64,000 nucleotides of DNA from Opitutaceae bacterium (GCA_019634615.1 JAHCAZ010000008.1:1-64000); one strand, 5' to 3'; positions 17,157 to 26,397 are shown, counted from the stretch's first letter. Notes: generated by a model not told the origin, from the sequence alone. Numbers and translations are program-made.

Positions 17157-18917
17157 TCAAACCGGCTGTAAGCGGACTTGCACGATGAGCGGGCTGAGGT
17201 CGTCCCAGAGCGGCTTTTCCTTTGGCGGGGGCAGGATCTTGTCGAGGCGCAAGCGGAGCTTAAGCGTGCCCGGTCCGGCCACGGCGATGCGGCCCATTCG
17301 GGTGATGACCCGGGGGAAGTAGGCCTTTTGGATGTAGTCCAGTTCCCCGTCGCGGGTGATTTTCTTCCGGAGGGATCGGCCGGCGACCTCGATGCGCGCG
17401 GTGTGGCCGCCGCTCCAGGGCTCGAGATGCTGGTGGGTCGTGATCAACTCGATGTGGAATTCGCCCGGCGCAAGCAGCGTGGCGTCCCACTCGAGCCAGT
17501 CCGACTTCCGTCGCCAGCGGGTGGTGAAGCCGAGCGGAGTGATGCCGAGCTCAGGTTGACCTTGGTCTGAACCCACGCGGGCCTCTGCGGTGAGCAGGCT
17601 GACCAGGCCGTCGGGTTCCTGGATCGGTCCGGGCACGACGGCGGGCGCGCCCGCCAGCTGCAGCGCCACGACCGTGACCGGTCCCTGGTAGCGCAGCCGG
17701 GTGAGGTCGAGTTGGAGGCGAGGCATGCCGGTGGCGGCGTCGATGGACGGGACCGCGGGCAGGGCGGTGCGCGGGGTTAGGAGCGGCGAGGCCCGGAGCA
17801 CGCGGGTGCGGAGGCCGCGCAGCTCGAAGTGGCGCGCGGGCTTGCTGAAGAAGTGCAGGTAGAGCGTTCGCCCCTTGGTCGTCATCCGGCCCCACGGAAA
17901 CTCATGGGCGAACGGCGAGGGCTCGGTGCCGTAGATGCTGGCACCGTTGGCCTTGAGCCAGCGGCCGATGCCGCGGAGGCGGGTGACGCTGGGGGCGGGC
18001 ACGGAGCCGTCGGCCTTGGGGCCGATGTTGAGGAGGTAGTTGGCGTTCTTGCTGGCGGACTCGACGAGGGTGCGGACGAGGTTGTCGACCGGCTTCCAAT
18101 CGTGGTCGTGCGTCTTGTAGCCCCAAGTGTGGTTCAGCGTGGCGCAGACCTCCCAGTCGCCGGCGAGGCGGCCAGGGGGCATCTGGTTGTCGCGCGGGAT
18201 GCCGTAGTCGCCGAGGCCGTGGCCGATGCGGCCGGAAACCAGGCAGCCGGGCTGGATCTTCTTCACGAAGCGGCGGATCGCCGCCGACTGCGCGCGGCTG
18301 ATCGTGAGCGGCGTGTCGAACCAGATGAGGCCCACGGGGCCGTACTGGGTGAGGAGCTCGCGGAGCTGCGGGTAGACTTTCTCCTTCAGATAGCGATCGG
18401 TGTTCTTCTTCTGCGGATAATCCCACGTGTTCCACGCTCCGTCGGGATGGTGCCAGTCGAGGTCCTGCGAATAGTAGAAGCACAGCGTCACGCCCTGCTT
18501 CTTGCACTCGCGGGCGAGGTCGCGCATCGGGTCGTGCTTCCAAGGGGTCGCGGCGACGACGTTGTAGGGGTTCGACGGCGAATCGTACATCGCGAAGCCG
18601 TCGTGGTGCTTGGCGGTGATGACGAGATAGCGCTGGCCGGCCTCGCGGGCGAGGCGGACGATCTTGGCGGCGTCGAAGCGGCGCGGGTGGAAGCGAGCGG
18701 CGAGCTTCGAATAAGTGGAAACCGGGATCTTCTCCCGGAACATGAGCCATTCGCCGATGTAGGGCACGCGCTTGCCGCGCCAGACGCCGGCGGGAATCGC
18801 GTAAAGGCCCCAGTGGATGAAGAGGCCGAAGCGCGCGGCGCGCCAGCGGGCAAGGGCGGCGGCCGCAGCGGCCGTGGCGCGGGTGGATTGGCGGATGGTG
18901 GAGGGATCGATGGCCAT
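17157..18917 (-). CDS. GH29 alpha-L-fucosidase-like glycoside hydrolase
   Basis: 586 residues. GH29 enzymes cleave alpha-L-fucosides with retention. Family marks are ARFGLFIHWGLYAIPAGVW, the YLVITAKHHDGFAMYDS strand, CFYYSQDLDWHHPD, and VGLIWFDTP carrying the nucleophile-type Asp. NYLLNIGPKADG closes the barrel. The last 200 residues form beta-rich domains, probably carbohydrate-binding. The ATG at 18917 is preferred; an earlier ATG at 18968 would add residues resembling no signal. No clear signal peptide is seen, which is unusual for this family, so it may act on imported oligosaccharides. It could run in one transcript with sufE. Confidence 0.87.
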   Translation of the reverse strand: MAIDPSTIRQSTRATAAAAAALARWRAARFGLFIHWGLYAIPAGVWRGKRVPYIGEWLMFREKIPVSTYSKLAARFHPRRFDAAKIVRLAREAGQRYLVITAKHHDGFAMYDSPSNPYNVVAATPWKHDPMRDLARECKKQGVTLCFYYSQDLDWHHPDGAWNTWDYPQKKNTDRYLKEKVYPQLRELLTQYGPVGLIWFDTPLTISRAQSAAIRRFVKKIQPGCLVSGRIGHGLGDYGIPRDNQMPPGRLAGDWEVCATLNHTWGYKTHDHDWKPVDNLVRTLVESASKNANYLLNIGPKADGSVPAPSVTRLRGIGRWLKANGASIYGTEPSPFAHEFPWGRMTTKGRTLYLHFFSKPARHFELRGLRTRVLRASPLLTPRTALPAVPSIDAATGMPRLQLDLTRLRYQGPVTVVALQLAGAPAVVPGPIQEPDGLVSLLTAEARVGSDQGQPELGITPLGFTTRWRRKSDWLEWDATLLAPGEFHIELITTHQHLEPWSGGHTARIEVAGRSLRKKITRDGELDYIQKAYFPRVITRMGRIAVAGPGTLKLRLRLDKILPPPKEKPLWDDLSPLIVQVRLQPV

Positions 18918-19022
18918 GGGGAGCGAGGGTGTCGGCAGGGATGATCGCGGCCGGCAGTATCGGAGCATTTCGGCCCGGCGCGCCGATCAGCGCGAGATTG
19001 ATTTTCAGCCCGCGCCGAATTT

Positions 19023-21002
19023 TCAGGCGGCGCCCAGCAGCGGCGCGGGGCAGTCGACCGCGAGGGCGATGGCGCGGTAGAGCTCGCCCTCGGCGATCGT
19101 GACGGTGCCGTCGTGGCCGATGACGTGCGCAGCCGCGGTGAGGACGCGCCGGCGGATCGGCAGCGAACTCGCGGCGAGGCGATCGAGGGCGCGATCGAGC
19201 TCGACGAAGCCGGACTCGGCGGGCGGCCGCAGCGCGAGCTGCGGGGCGATCAGCGGCAGCTGCGCGGCACCCTCGAGAAACGCGGCCGCGACCGCCGGGC
19301 TGGCGGCGTCGCCGGCGCGGGCGAGGAGGGAGAGGACGACCGAGATGTCGGGTGTGACGGCGACAAAGGAATCGAATTGCGCGACGCGCGGCTTGGGTCC
19401 GCCCAGGGCCAATTGCCGCGTGAGCACCTTTTGCAGGACGAACTCGAAGGCATCCACCTGACCGTCGGCATGGACCAACTCGTCCAGGGTCCCGAGGAAA
19501 CGTGCGATCGTGGGTTCATCGAGCGCGCGCAGCGTCGGGGCGCAAAGCAGCAGGAGCGGCAGCCGCGCCGCGGGATCGAGGAGGCTGAGCGCCGGCCGCA
19601 GCTCCTGCACGAGCGCGGCGGCGGCCTCGCCATCGTGGCGCGTGATGATCGCTGCGGCCGCCGCGCGATCGGCCGCGGCCGAACTGAGGAGCAGGCCATA
19701 GACGAGGCCCGCGGCGCGGTGCGGGTCGGCGGCGGCGGCGCGGAGGCCGGCCGGCAGGTTCGCGAGCAGGGACTGGGCGCGGGAAAAATGCTGCTCGGTC
19801 AAGGCGCCGATGTCGGCGACTACGGCCGCGGGCTTGAAGGGGATCCGCTTGGTCGGCGGCGGCGGGACCTGGGCCGGAGCGGCGAAGGCCCTGTCCGCTG
19901 CGGCCTCGGCGCCCAGGCGCGGTCCGCCCTGGAAACCTGCGGTCGCAAACGTCTCGCGCGCGATGTCGATGACCGTCTCGGGTTCGTGGACCTGCCCGTC
20001 CCATTGCGGGTCGATGGCGCGGATGCGCTCCGCGAGGGGAGGGTGGGTGGCCCAGAGTCCGCCGAGGTGCGACCGGAAACTCTGCGCAAAGAAGAAGTGG
20101 CCGATCTCGGCGGCCTTGGGTGAGACCATGGTGGAGCCCAGGGCGTAGCCGCCGATCTTCTTTAGCGCGCCGGCGATGCCGGCGGGATTGCGCGTGAACT
20201 GCACCGCGGCGGCGTCGGCGAGGTATTCGCGCTGGCGCGAGACGGCGGCCTGGATCAGGCGGCCGAAGAAATAGCCGATGTAGCCGATGACCATCAACGC
20301 GAGGCCGATCGCCAGGATCACGGCGATGCCGCCGCCCTTGTTCTTGCCGCTGCCGCCGACGCGCACGCGGCCGCGGCCGAGGGAGCGGAGGATGCCGCGG
20401 CCCATGAGGCCGAGGACGAGGATGCCGAAGACGATGGCGCTGAGCTTCACGTTCAGGCGCATGTCGCCGTTGAGGATGTGGCTGAACTCGTGGGCCACGA
20501 CGCCCTGCAGCTCGTCGCGGGAGAGCTTCTCCATCGTGCCGCGCGTGACCGCGACCACGGCGTCGCCGGGCGTGAGGCCGGCGGCGAAGGCGTTCAGCGC
20601 CGGCTCGTCGTCGAGCACGTAGACGGCGGGGATGGGTACGCCGGAGGCGATGGCCATCTCCTCGACCACGTTGAGCAATCGGCGCTCGTCGGGCGTGGCG
20701 CGCCCGGGTTCGACACGACGGGCGCCCAGGCTTTCGGCGACCGCGCTGCCGCCGGCGCGGAAGCTGAGCCATTTGAAAAGCGAGCCGCCGCCGGCCACGG
20801 CGAGGACGAATGCGACCGTCCCCGCGAAGAGGGGTGGGTTCCACCAGCCGATGGAGGCTGGACCGTCGGGCGAGGCTTGGCCGAGCAGGATAATGACGGC
20901 GGCGTAACTCGCGAGGATCGTCCCGAACACCGCGAGGATGAAGAGCAGCACGAGCCGCGTCGTGCGCCGTTTCGCGCGGGCCTGGGCCTCGAAGAAATCC
21001 AT
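19023..21002 (-). CDS. M48-family membrane metalloprotease with C-terminal TerB-like region
   Basis: 659 residues. The N-terminal 290 residues match HtpX/Ste24-type M48 proteases: two early membrane spans (about 14-37 and 50-70), the zinc motif HEFSH followed by ILNGD, further spans around 180-255, and the third ligand region SRQREYLADAAAVQF. Substrates are usually misfolded membrane proteins. About 300 more residues follow, mostly Ala/Leu-rich helices, ending in AAHVIGHDGTVTIAEGELYRAI, which resembles the TerB-like repeats found on such proteases. The ATG at 21002 starts MDFFEAQARAKRR. It follows lemA in the same direction, a common pairing. Confidence 0.88.
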   Translation of the reverse strand: MDFFEAQARAKRRTTRLVLLFILAVFGTILASYAAVIILLGQASPDGPASIGWWNPPLFAGTVAFVLAVAGGGSLFKWLSFRAGGSAVAESLGARRVEPGRATPDERRLLNVVEEMAIASGVPIPAVYVLDDEPALNAFAAGLTPGDAVVAVTRGTMEKLSRDELQGVVAHEFSHILNGDMRLNVKLSAIVFGILVLGLMGRGILRSLGRGRVRVGGSGKNKGGGIAVILAIGLALMVIGYIGYFFGRLIQAAVSRQREYLADAAAVQFTRNPAGIAGALKKIGGYALGSTMVSPKAAEIGHFFFAQSFRSHLGGLWATHPPLAERIRAIDPQWDGQVHEPETVIDIARETFATAGFQGGPRLGAEAAADRAFAAPAQVPPPPTKRIPFKPAAVVADIGALTEQHFSRAQSLLANLPAGLRAAAADPHRAAGLVYGLLLSSAAADRAAAAAIITRHDGEAAAALVQELRPALSLLDPAARLPLLLLCAPTLRALDEPTIARFLGTLDELVHADGQVDAFEFVLQKVLTRQLALGGPKPRVAQFDSFVAVTPDISVVLSLLARAGDAASPAVAAAFLEGAAQLPLIAPQLALRPPAESGFVELDRALDRLAASSLPIRRRVLTAAAHVIGHDGTVTIAEGELYRAIALAVDCPAPLLGAA

Positions 21003-21013
21003 GGGCTGGTGGC

Positions 21014-21081
21014 GTAGGAGCGGCTTCACGCCGCGACCGAATGCACCTCGCCAATCGATCGCGGCGTAAAGCCGCTCCTAC
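21014..21081. repeat. REP-like doublet between lemA and the M48 gene
   Basis: Two 23-bp units at 21014-21036 and 21059-21081 are inverted copies with one mismatch. Each starts with the GTAG tetranucleotide (GTAGGAGCGGCTT...) and carries an internal hairpin, GCGGC against GCCGC. This head-to-head arrangement is typical of REPIN elements. It is of a different sequence class from the doublet at 7892-7964. It sits in the 89-bp spacer of a likely two-gene transcript, where the hairpin could lower expression of the downstream protease. Confidence 0.8.
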
Positions 21082-21091
21082 CGGGGGCGCA

Positions 21092-21691
21092 TCACGTGAA
21101 CTTCACCTGCGGAGCGTTGCGCTCGGCGGGGTCGTCGACCTTGAAGAGTTCCGCGGGGAGGAAGCCGAACATGCCGGCGAAGACGACGTTCGGGAACGTC
21201 TCGCGGGTCGTGTTGTAGGTCATGACGCTGTCGTTGTAAGCCTGGCGGGCGAAGGCGACCTTGTTCTCGGTGGAGGTCAGCTCCTCGGTGAGCTGCTTCA
21301 TGTTCTGGTTGGCCTTCAGGTCGGGGTACTGCTCCGCGACGACCATGAGGCGCGAGAGGGCGCCGCCGAGGCCGGCCTCGGCGCCGAGCAGGCCGCGGAT
21401 GGCGTTGGCGTCGGCGGGATTGGCGGCCGCCGACTGCGAGGCGGCGAGGGCGATGTTGCGGGCCTTGATGACGGCCTCGAGGGTTTCCCGCTCGTGCTTG
21501 AGGTAGCCCTTGGCCACCTCGACGAGATTGGGAATGAGGTCATAGCGGCGCTTCAGTTGCACATCGATCTGGGCGAAGGCGTTCTTGAAGCGGTTGCGGA
21601 GGGCGACGAGGGAGTTGTAGATGCCGACGATCCAGAGGGCGAGGACGATGACGATCGCGAGCAGGATGCCGAGGATGACAAGGGCGCTCAT
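21092..21691 (-). CDS. LemA family protein
   Basis: 199 residues. A single N-terminal membrane span (about 4-26) is followed by the LemA helical domain: IYNSLVALRNRFKNAFAQIDVQLKRRYDLIPNLVEVAKGYLKHE, then VVAEQYPDLKANQN and YNTTRETFPNVVFA, all strongly conserved in the family. LemA proteins are membrane-anchored with an extracytoplasmic helical bundle; their biochemical role is not settled, but they are often linked to M48 proteases, as here. First gene of a two-gene unit, divergent from the TPR gene. Confidence 0.92.
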   Translation of the reverse strand: MSALVILGILLAIVIVLALWIVGIYNSLVALRNRFKNAFAQIDVQLKRRYDLIPNLVEVAKGYLKHERETLEAVIKARNIALAASQSAAANPADANAIRGLLGAEAGLGGALSRLMVVAEQYPDLKANQNMKQLTEELTSTENKVAFARQAYNDSVMTYNTTRETFPNVVFAGMFGFLPAELFKVDDPAERNAPQVKFT

Positions 21692-21815
21692 AGGTAGGAT
21701 GGAGGGTTGGAACTGACGGGTTTGGTCTAGGGCGTGGAACCTTTCCCGGCGAGCGGGAACTGTTTATAACGCGATTGATTGTTTCGACTGCCCGAAGCAA
21801 GTTCGCCGCGTGTTG

Positions 21816-24398
21816 ATGCGTGCCATTCCGCTTCTTCTGTTCGCTGCGTCCGTGGCCGTGGCGCAGGAGCCGCTGCATGCACCGGCGCCGCTAATCACGG
21901 TGCCCGGCCTGACCCAGGCCCCGGCGGGCGGAGGCATCCTCACGCTCGCGGCCGCGCGGCGCGCGCAGGAGCTGGGGTTTCCCTCGGCGGCGGTGGGATT
22001 GTACCGCGAATTGCTGGCGACCCCGGGCGGCGACCGTGCCGGCCTCACGCTCGCGCTGGTCTCGGCCTTGCTGGATGACGGGCGGATCGACGAGGCGGCC
22101 GCGGCGATGCGGGACTACGTGGGGCTGCACGGCCCGGGTTGGCAGCTGCGGGCCGCGTTGATCGCCGTGGAGCAGGGCCGGGTGGACGAGGCCCGGGCGC
22201 TGGCGTCCGAGCTCAAGGCGGATGGCCTGCCGCCGGAGGATCGCGCGTGGTTCCATTTCCTGCAGGGCCGGCTGGCCGACGCGGCGGGCGACCTGGGGCG
22301 GGCCCGCGGGCATTACGAGGAGGCGCAGGCGGTGGCCGGCTCGGAGACTGCGCGGTCGCGCTTCCTCCTGGCCCGCGAGCAGGCCCGGCTGCGGGCGGGC
22401 CCGGCCGATGCCGCCCTGCTCGATGAAGCGCGGCGCAACATGGAGCGGCTCCAGGGGCGCAAGGCCGGTTACGGTTTCGCCCGCACCTATGCCACGATGC
22501 TCGGTGCCCTGGGGCGCAGGAGCGAGGCCGTGGCCGAATTGCAGCGGCAGCTGCTCAGCCTGCCCGCCGACGAGCGCGCCGAGGCGGATGATTTCCGGCT
22601 GCTGCTGGGCCTGATCGCCGGGGCGGACAGCGCCGCCGGGCGGGCCGCGCTGCAGCAGCTCCTCGCGAGCGGCGAGGACCGCGACAAGCAGCGCATCGCC
22701 CTGCAGGCCCTGGCGCAGGCGTCGGTCCGCGATCCGGCCCGGGCGCAGTTCCGGCGCGAGCTCGACGACCTGATCGGTGCCACGACCCCGCACCCGATCC
22801 TTGAGAATCTCCTGATCACCCGCGCGCAGGTGGCCCTGGCCGAGAAGAATTATCCGCGGGCGGAGGATGACGCGCGCGCGCTCCTCGAGAAGTTTCCCGG
22901 TTCGCCGCTGAAGGCGCATGCGCGGGGCATCCTCACGACCTCGGCCTGGGAGCAACGGCGCTACCGCGGCGCGGCGGACCAGGCCGCTCAGGCGGCGGCG
23001 GAGCTGCCGCCGGGGCCGACGCGGGCGGCGCTGGGCGTGTTGATCGCCGAGGCCTGGTTCCGGGCGCGGGATTTCCGCAGCGCGGCCGAGGCTTACGGGG
23101 CGGCGCTGGCCGAGGTGCCCGGGGACGTGGCGCCCGGTGCGCTGATGTTCCAGCGCATCCTTTCCGAGATCATGGCCGGCCGCCTCGACGTGGCGCAGAC
23201 GCAGCTCGATGCCCTCGCGGCCAACCCGGGCTTCGATGCCGTCAACCGCTGGCAGGCGGAATGGAATCTCGCCCGCGCCCTGCAGACGGCCGGCCAGACC
23301 GCGGCGGCGTATGCCCGGGTCAATCGCCTGCTGGCCGCGCCGGCCGACGCCGGCCGGCTGCCCACCGACCTGCGCGCGCGCATGGCCTGGTTGCAGGCGC
23401 GGCTGTCGTACGAGGCCGGCCAGCCGGAGCAGACCCTGCGGCTGACGGATGCGCTCGCGGCCACGCTGGACGGGGTGGGCGCGGACCTGCGGACGGTGAT
23501 CGCGAGCTCGGGCGCGCTGCTCAAGGCCGAGGCCAGTTTCGCGCTGGGCCGGAAAGAGCAGGCCCTCGCGCTCTTGAAGCGACTGCGCGAGGAATACCCG
23601 CAGGCGGACGCGACTGTGCGTTCGTACATCGTCGAGGCCGACTACTATGCGAAGCAGGACCAGGCGGTGGAGGCGCAGCGCCTGCTGACCAAGCTGGCGG
23701 ACGATTTCCCGGGCAACGCCTATGCGCCCTATGCGTTGTACCAGGCCGCGCTGCAGGCCGAGCGCCGCGGGCAGGACGCGAACTTTGAGGAAGCCAACAA
23801 GCTCATCGAGGACATGGTCCGCAATTACCCGGAGAGCGAGCTGGTCTTCTTTGCGCGGCTCAAGCAGGGCGACCTCCTGCGGAAGCTGAACCAGTTCCCG
23901 CAGGCGCAGCAGGTCTACGAGACGCTGGTGAACAATTTCGCGCAGCACCAGGGCGTGGTCCTTGCGCAGCTGGCGCTGGCCGAGACGCACAACGCCCAGT
24001 CGCTCCAGGACGCGAGCCACGCCGAGCGGGCGATCGCCCTGTTCGAGCAGTTGCGCGACCGCGTGGACGCGCCGGTGGACGCGCGGGTCGAGGCCGGCTT
24101 CAACCTCGGCTATCTCCAGCTCAAGCGCAGCCAGCCGGACCGCGCGGAGGCCGTGTGGTGGCGCGATGTCGTGACGGCCTTCCTCCTCGATGAAAACCAG
24201 GCCGCAACGCTTGGCCCCAAGGGCAAATACTGGATGTCGCGCACGCTGCTCGAGCTGGGCGGGCTCTATGAGCAGCAGGCCAAGTTCGACCAGGCGCAGG
24301 ACGCCTGGAACCTGATCCTCACCGCCAGGCTGCCGGGCGCCACGCTCGCGACCTCGCGGCTCGCCCGCTTCAGGGCGCCCGAGGCCAAGGGGCCTTGA
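21816..24398 (+). CDS. exported TPR-repeat protein of an ExbBD-type module
   Basis: 860 residues. A short signal peptide (MRAIPLLLFAASVAVAQ) is followed by tetratricopeptide-like helical repeats along the whole length, clearest at about 540-720 (for example YPQADATVRSYIVEADYYAK and FPQAQQVYETLVNNF). Ala content is very high. It is probably a periplasmic scaffold, comparable with YbgF/CpoB-like partners of Tol systems. The ATG at 21816 best fits the signal peptide; an in-frame GTG lies two codons earlier. The ExbB homologue starts 59 bp downstream in the same direction, suggesting an operon. Confidence 0.82.
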   Translation: MRAIPLLLFAASVAVAQEPLHAPAPLITVPGLTQAPAGGGILTLAAARRAQELGFPSAAVGLYRELLATPGGDRAGLTLALVSALLDDGRIDEAAAAMRDYVGLHGPGWQLRAALIAVEQGRVDEARALASELKADGLPPEDRAWFHFLQGRLADAAGDLGRARGHYEEAQAVAGSETARSRFLLAREQARLRAGPADAALLDEARRNMERLQGRKAGYGFARTYATMLGALGRRSEAVAELQRQLLSLPADERAEADDFRLLLGLIAGADSAAGRAALQQLLASGEDRDKQRIALQALAQASVRDPARAQFRRELDDLIGATTPHPILENLLITRAQVALAEKNYPRAEDDARALLEKFPGSPLKAHARGILTTSAWEQRRYRGAADQAAQAAAELPPGPTRAALGVLIAEAWFRARDFRSAAEAYGAALAEVPGDVAPGALMFQRILSEIMAGRLDVAQTQLDALAANPGFDAVNRWQAEWNLARALQTAGQTAAAYARVNRLLAAPADAGRLPTDLRARMAWLQARLSYEAGQPEQTLRLTDALAATLDGVGADLRTVIASSGALLKAEASFALGRKEQALALLKRLREEYPQADATVRSYIVEADYYAKQDQAVEAQRLLTKLADDFPGNAYAPYALYQAALQAERRGQDANFEEANKLIEDMVRNYPESELVFFARLKQGDLLRKLNQFPQAQQVYETLVNNFAQHQGVVLAQLALAETHNAQSLQDASHAERAIALFEQLRDRVDAPVDARVEAGFNLGYLQLKRSQPDRAEAVWWRDVVTAFLLDENQAATLGPKGKYWMSRTLLELGGLYEQQAKFDQAQDAWNLILTARLPGATLATSRLARFRAPEAKGP

Positions 24399-24457
24399 AG
24401 GAGGACCGGCCTTTGGATGTTTGCCTAATCAACCCTGCCGCCTAAAACCCAACCCCG

Positions 24458-25129
24458 ATGTCCGTGTTCGACTTCAGCCTCTTCGCCCAGGGCGGCCCCA
24501 TGATGTGGGTGCTGCTCGCGCTGGGTCTCATCACCCTGATGCTCTTCGTCGAGCGCGCGCTGTTCCTGCACCGCGGGCAGATCCAGTCGACGGAGTTCAT
24601 CGGCGGCATCAAGAACATCCTCTCCAAGCGCCGCATCGTCGAGGCGCTGACGGTCTGCGAGGAGACGCCGGGGCCGGTGGCGGCGGTGGTGAAGGCGGCG
24701 CTGCTCCACGCGGACGAGGATGCGGACCGCATGCGGTTTCATGTGCAGGAGGCGGCCGTCGTGGAGATCCCGGCGCTCGAGCGCCGGCTGGGCTCGATCG
24801 CGGCGATCGCGCAGGTGGCGCCGCTGGTCGGGTTGCTCGGCACGATCTTGGGGATGGCGACGACGTTCCTGGCGTTTGAGAAGGACTACATGGCGGCCAG
24901 CGCCTTGTCGGCCGGCATGTGGCAGGCCCTGCTGAGCACGGCGGGCAGCCTGATGCTCGCGATCCCCGCGCACCTGGCGCACCATTTCCTCTCGGGTCGC
25001 GTGCGGTCGATCATCCGCGACGTCGAATGGTCGGGCAACGAGATCATGAAATACCTGCTCACCGAGTACAGGAATCCGGCTGCGCCTCCCGCCTCGGCGG
25101 TCGCCGACCCGGCCGCGAGGAACCCATGA
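24458..25129 (+). CDS. MotA/TolQ/ExbB-family proton channel protein
   Basis: 223 residues. ExbB/TolQ proteins form the pentameric part of a proton-driven motor that energises outer-membrane processes. Three spans are visible: about 13-33, 111-135 and 150-172. The middle one carries the family signature APLVGLLGTILGMATTF. Residue pattern and size fit ExbB rather than MotA. Its stop overlaps the ATG of the ExbD-like gene (ATGA), showing translational coupling. Whether it works in TonB uptake, Tol-Pal or gliding-like motion cannot be decided from sequence. Confidence 0.9.
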   Translation: MSVFDFSLFAQGGPMMWVLLALGLITLMLFVERALFLHRGQIQSTEFIGGIKNILSKRRIVEALTVCEETPGPVAAVVKAALLHADEDADRMRFHVQEAAVVEIPALERRLGSIAAIAQVAPLVGLLGTILGMATTFLAFEKDYMAASALSAGMWQALLSTAGSLMLAIPAHLAHHFLSGRVRSIIRDVEWSGNEIMKYLLTEYRNPAAPPASAVADPAARNP

Positions 25130-25581
25130 TCACGCGCCCGCTCGATCTCGCCACGAAGCTGCGGCCGCCGCCGCGGAACTTCGACTTCGTGTTCCTCGTC
25201 AACGGGGGCCTGATCGTGATGTTCTTCATGCTCTTCGGGTCGCGGTTCGTCCTGGCCCCGGGGCTGGGGGTGGACTTCATCATGCCCGAGATGCCCGGGG
25301 CGTTGGCGGGCGCGGCGCGGACCACCCACGTGGTCAGCGTCATCCGGCCCGGGCTGATCTTCGTGGACGATGGGGCGATCAATTTCGAGCAGTTGAAGGA
25401 TTGGCTGAAAGTTCAGGCCAAGACCACGCCGCAGCCGTCGCTGCTCGTGCGGGCCAGTGCCAGCCAGGTGCCCGTGACCGACCTGACCGACATTGCGAGC
25501 GCGGCGCAGGCGGCAGGATTCGTGCGGGTGGTGGTGGGTGCGCTGGAGCCGGAGTCGCCCGGCGGGGCGACGGGAAAGTGA
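25126..25581 (+). CDS. ExbD/TolR-like biopolymer transport protein
   Basis: 151 residues. One N-terminal span (about 19-42) with an acidic residue at its start, Asp20 in NFDFVFLVNGG, matching the protonatable Asp of ExbD/TolR. A small periplasmic domain follows, ending in AAQAAGFVRVVVGALEP, like the last strand and helix of ExbD (canonical form: a Lys/Ala-rich helix then VxxVTE). Divergent from textbook ExbD, but the overlap with exbB and the topology support the call. It carries the Arg/Pro-rich cytosolic tail typical of the group. Confidence 0.78.
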   Translation: MITRPLDLATKLRPPPRNFDFVFLVNGGLIVMFFMLFGSRFVLAPGLGVDFIMPEMPGALAGAARTTHVVSVIRPGLIFVDDGAINFEQLKDWLKVQAKTTPQPSLLVRASASQVPVTDLTDIASAAQAAGFVRVVVGALEPESPGGATGK

Positions 25582-25583
25582 AC

Positions 25584-26339
25584 ATGCGGGCAGGCGCGCC
25601 AGGCAGCGAGCGGCGGGCGTGGGCCTTGGCGGCCGGCATCGCGGGCGTCGTGGTTTTTGGGGTGGCAGCGCTCTTTCGGTCTCCTGAAACCGTTAAAGAT
25701 GAGGGAGATATGGGTAATTTCACCGGTGGCCGAGGGGGAGTGACGATGGGATTGACGCGGTTGGACCCGAATGCCGGCAATGCGCTGTTGAACGAGGAGG
25801 CGATGCTCTTTGACCCGACGCCGCTGTTCCTGCCAACGGAGTGGAATGTCGGTCACAATACGTTGCCGGACAATCTGATGCGGGACATGGGGCACAGCTT
25901 TCATGACTACCCGGCGCAGCTGACCTTCAATGAGGTTGGCGTTGCGCTGGGGTTTCCGGCGCCGGTCGAGGTGCCCGCCAAAGTGACCGACGTCTTGCCC
26001 ATGTTGGGGCGGCAGCAACCGTTTGCGGGGATGGGGCGGACAGATGCGGCGGTAGCGACCTTGCCGGAACGGGGGGCGAGGGTTGATGTGATGGCGGCGA
26101 AGGACGGGGCGGAGGCGCTGAGCCTGACGATCCCGGTGGAGCAGTTGCCGACCGGGCTTTGGCAGCCGATGGAATTCCTCCTGGCGGTGGATGCGGCGGG
26201 CCTGGTCGGGCCGCCGGTGCTGATGGTGCAGGCGAGCGACGAACGGTTGGTCGCGACGCTGCAGGAAATCCTGGCCAAGACCCTGCATTTGGGTGAGCGT
26301 CTCGGGCCGGGAATCTACCGGGTTTGCGTGGGCCCGTAG
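25584..26339 (+). CDS. membrane-anchored protein of unknown family in the ExbBD operon
   Basis: 251 residues. A basic start, one hydrophobic span (about 13-30), then an extracytoplasmic domain of about 215 residues with no family I recognise. The middle is rich in Phe, Pro and Asp (LFDPTPLFLPTEWNVG). The last 120 residues look like an alpha/beta domain ending in VCVGP. It starts 2 bp after exbD, or overlaps it by 4 bp if the GTG at 25578 is used. Position and topology are those expected of a TonB-like energy transducer, but I see no TonB C-terminal signature, so this is only a hypothesis. Confidence 0.75.
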   Translation: MRAGAPGSERRAWALAAGIAGVVVFGVAALFRSPETVKDEGDMGNFTGGRGGVTMGLTRLDPNAGNALLNEEAMLFDPTPLFLPTEWNVGHNTLPDNLMRDMGHSFHDYPAQLTFNEVGVALGFPAPVEVPAKVTDVLPMLGRQQPFAGMGRTDAAVATLPERGARVDVMAAKDGAEALSLTIPVEQLPTGLWQPMEFLLAVDAAGLVGPPVLMVQASDERLVATLQEILAKTLHLGERLGPGIYRVCVGP

Positions 26340-26368
26340 TTATTTCGGGCAATTGCGCAAATTTGCAG

Positions 26369-26397
26369 TTGACGGGGAATTTTGCCCCCTTCACTTT
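26369..26397 (+). promoter_or_regulatory. candidate promoter for the tRNA-Thr/tuf transcript
   Basis: A TTGACG box at 26369-26374 is followed after 17 bp by CACTTT (26392-26397), a poor -10. A start about 30 bp before the tRNA-Thr 5' end would result. The -35 match and the position before a tRNA/tuf unit are the only support. Confidence 0.3.
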
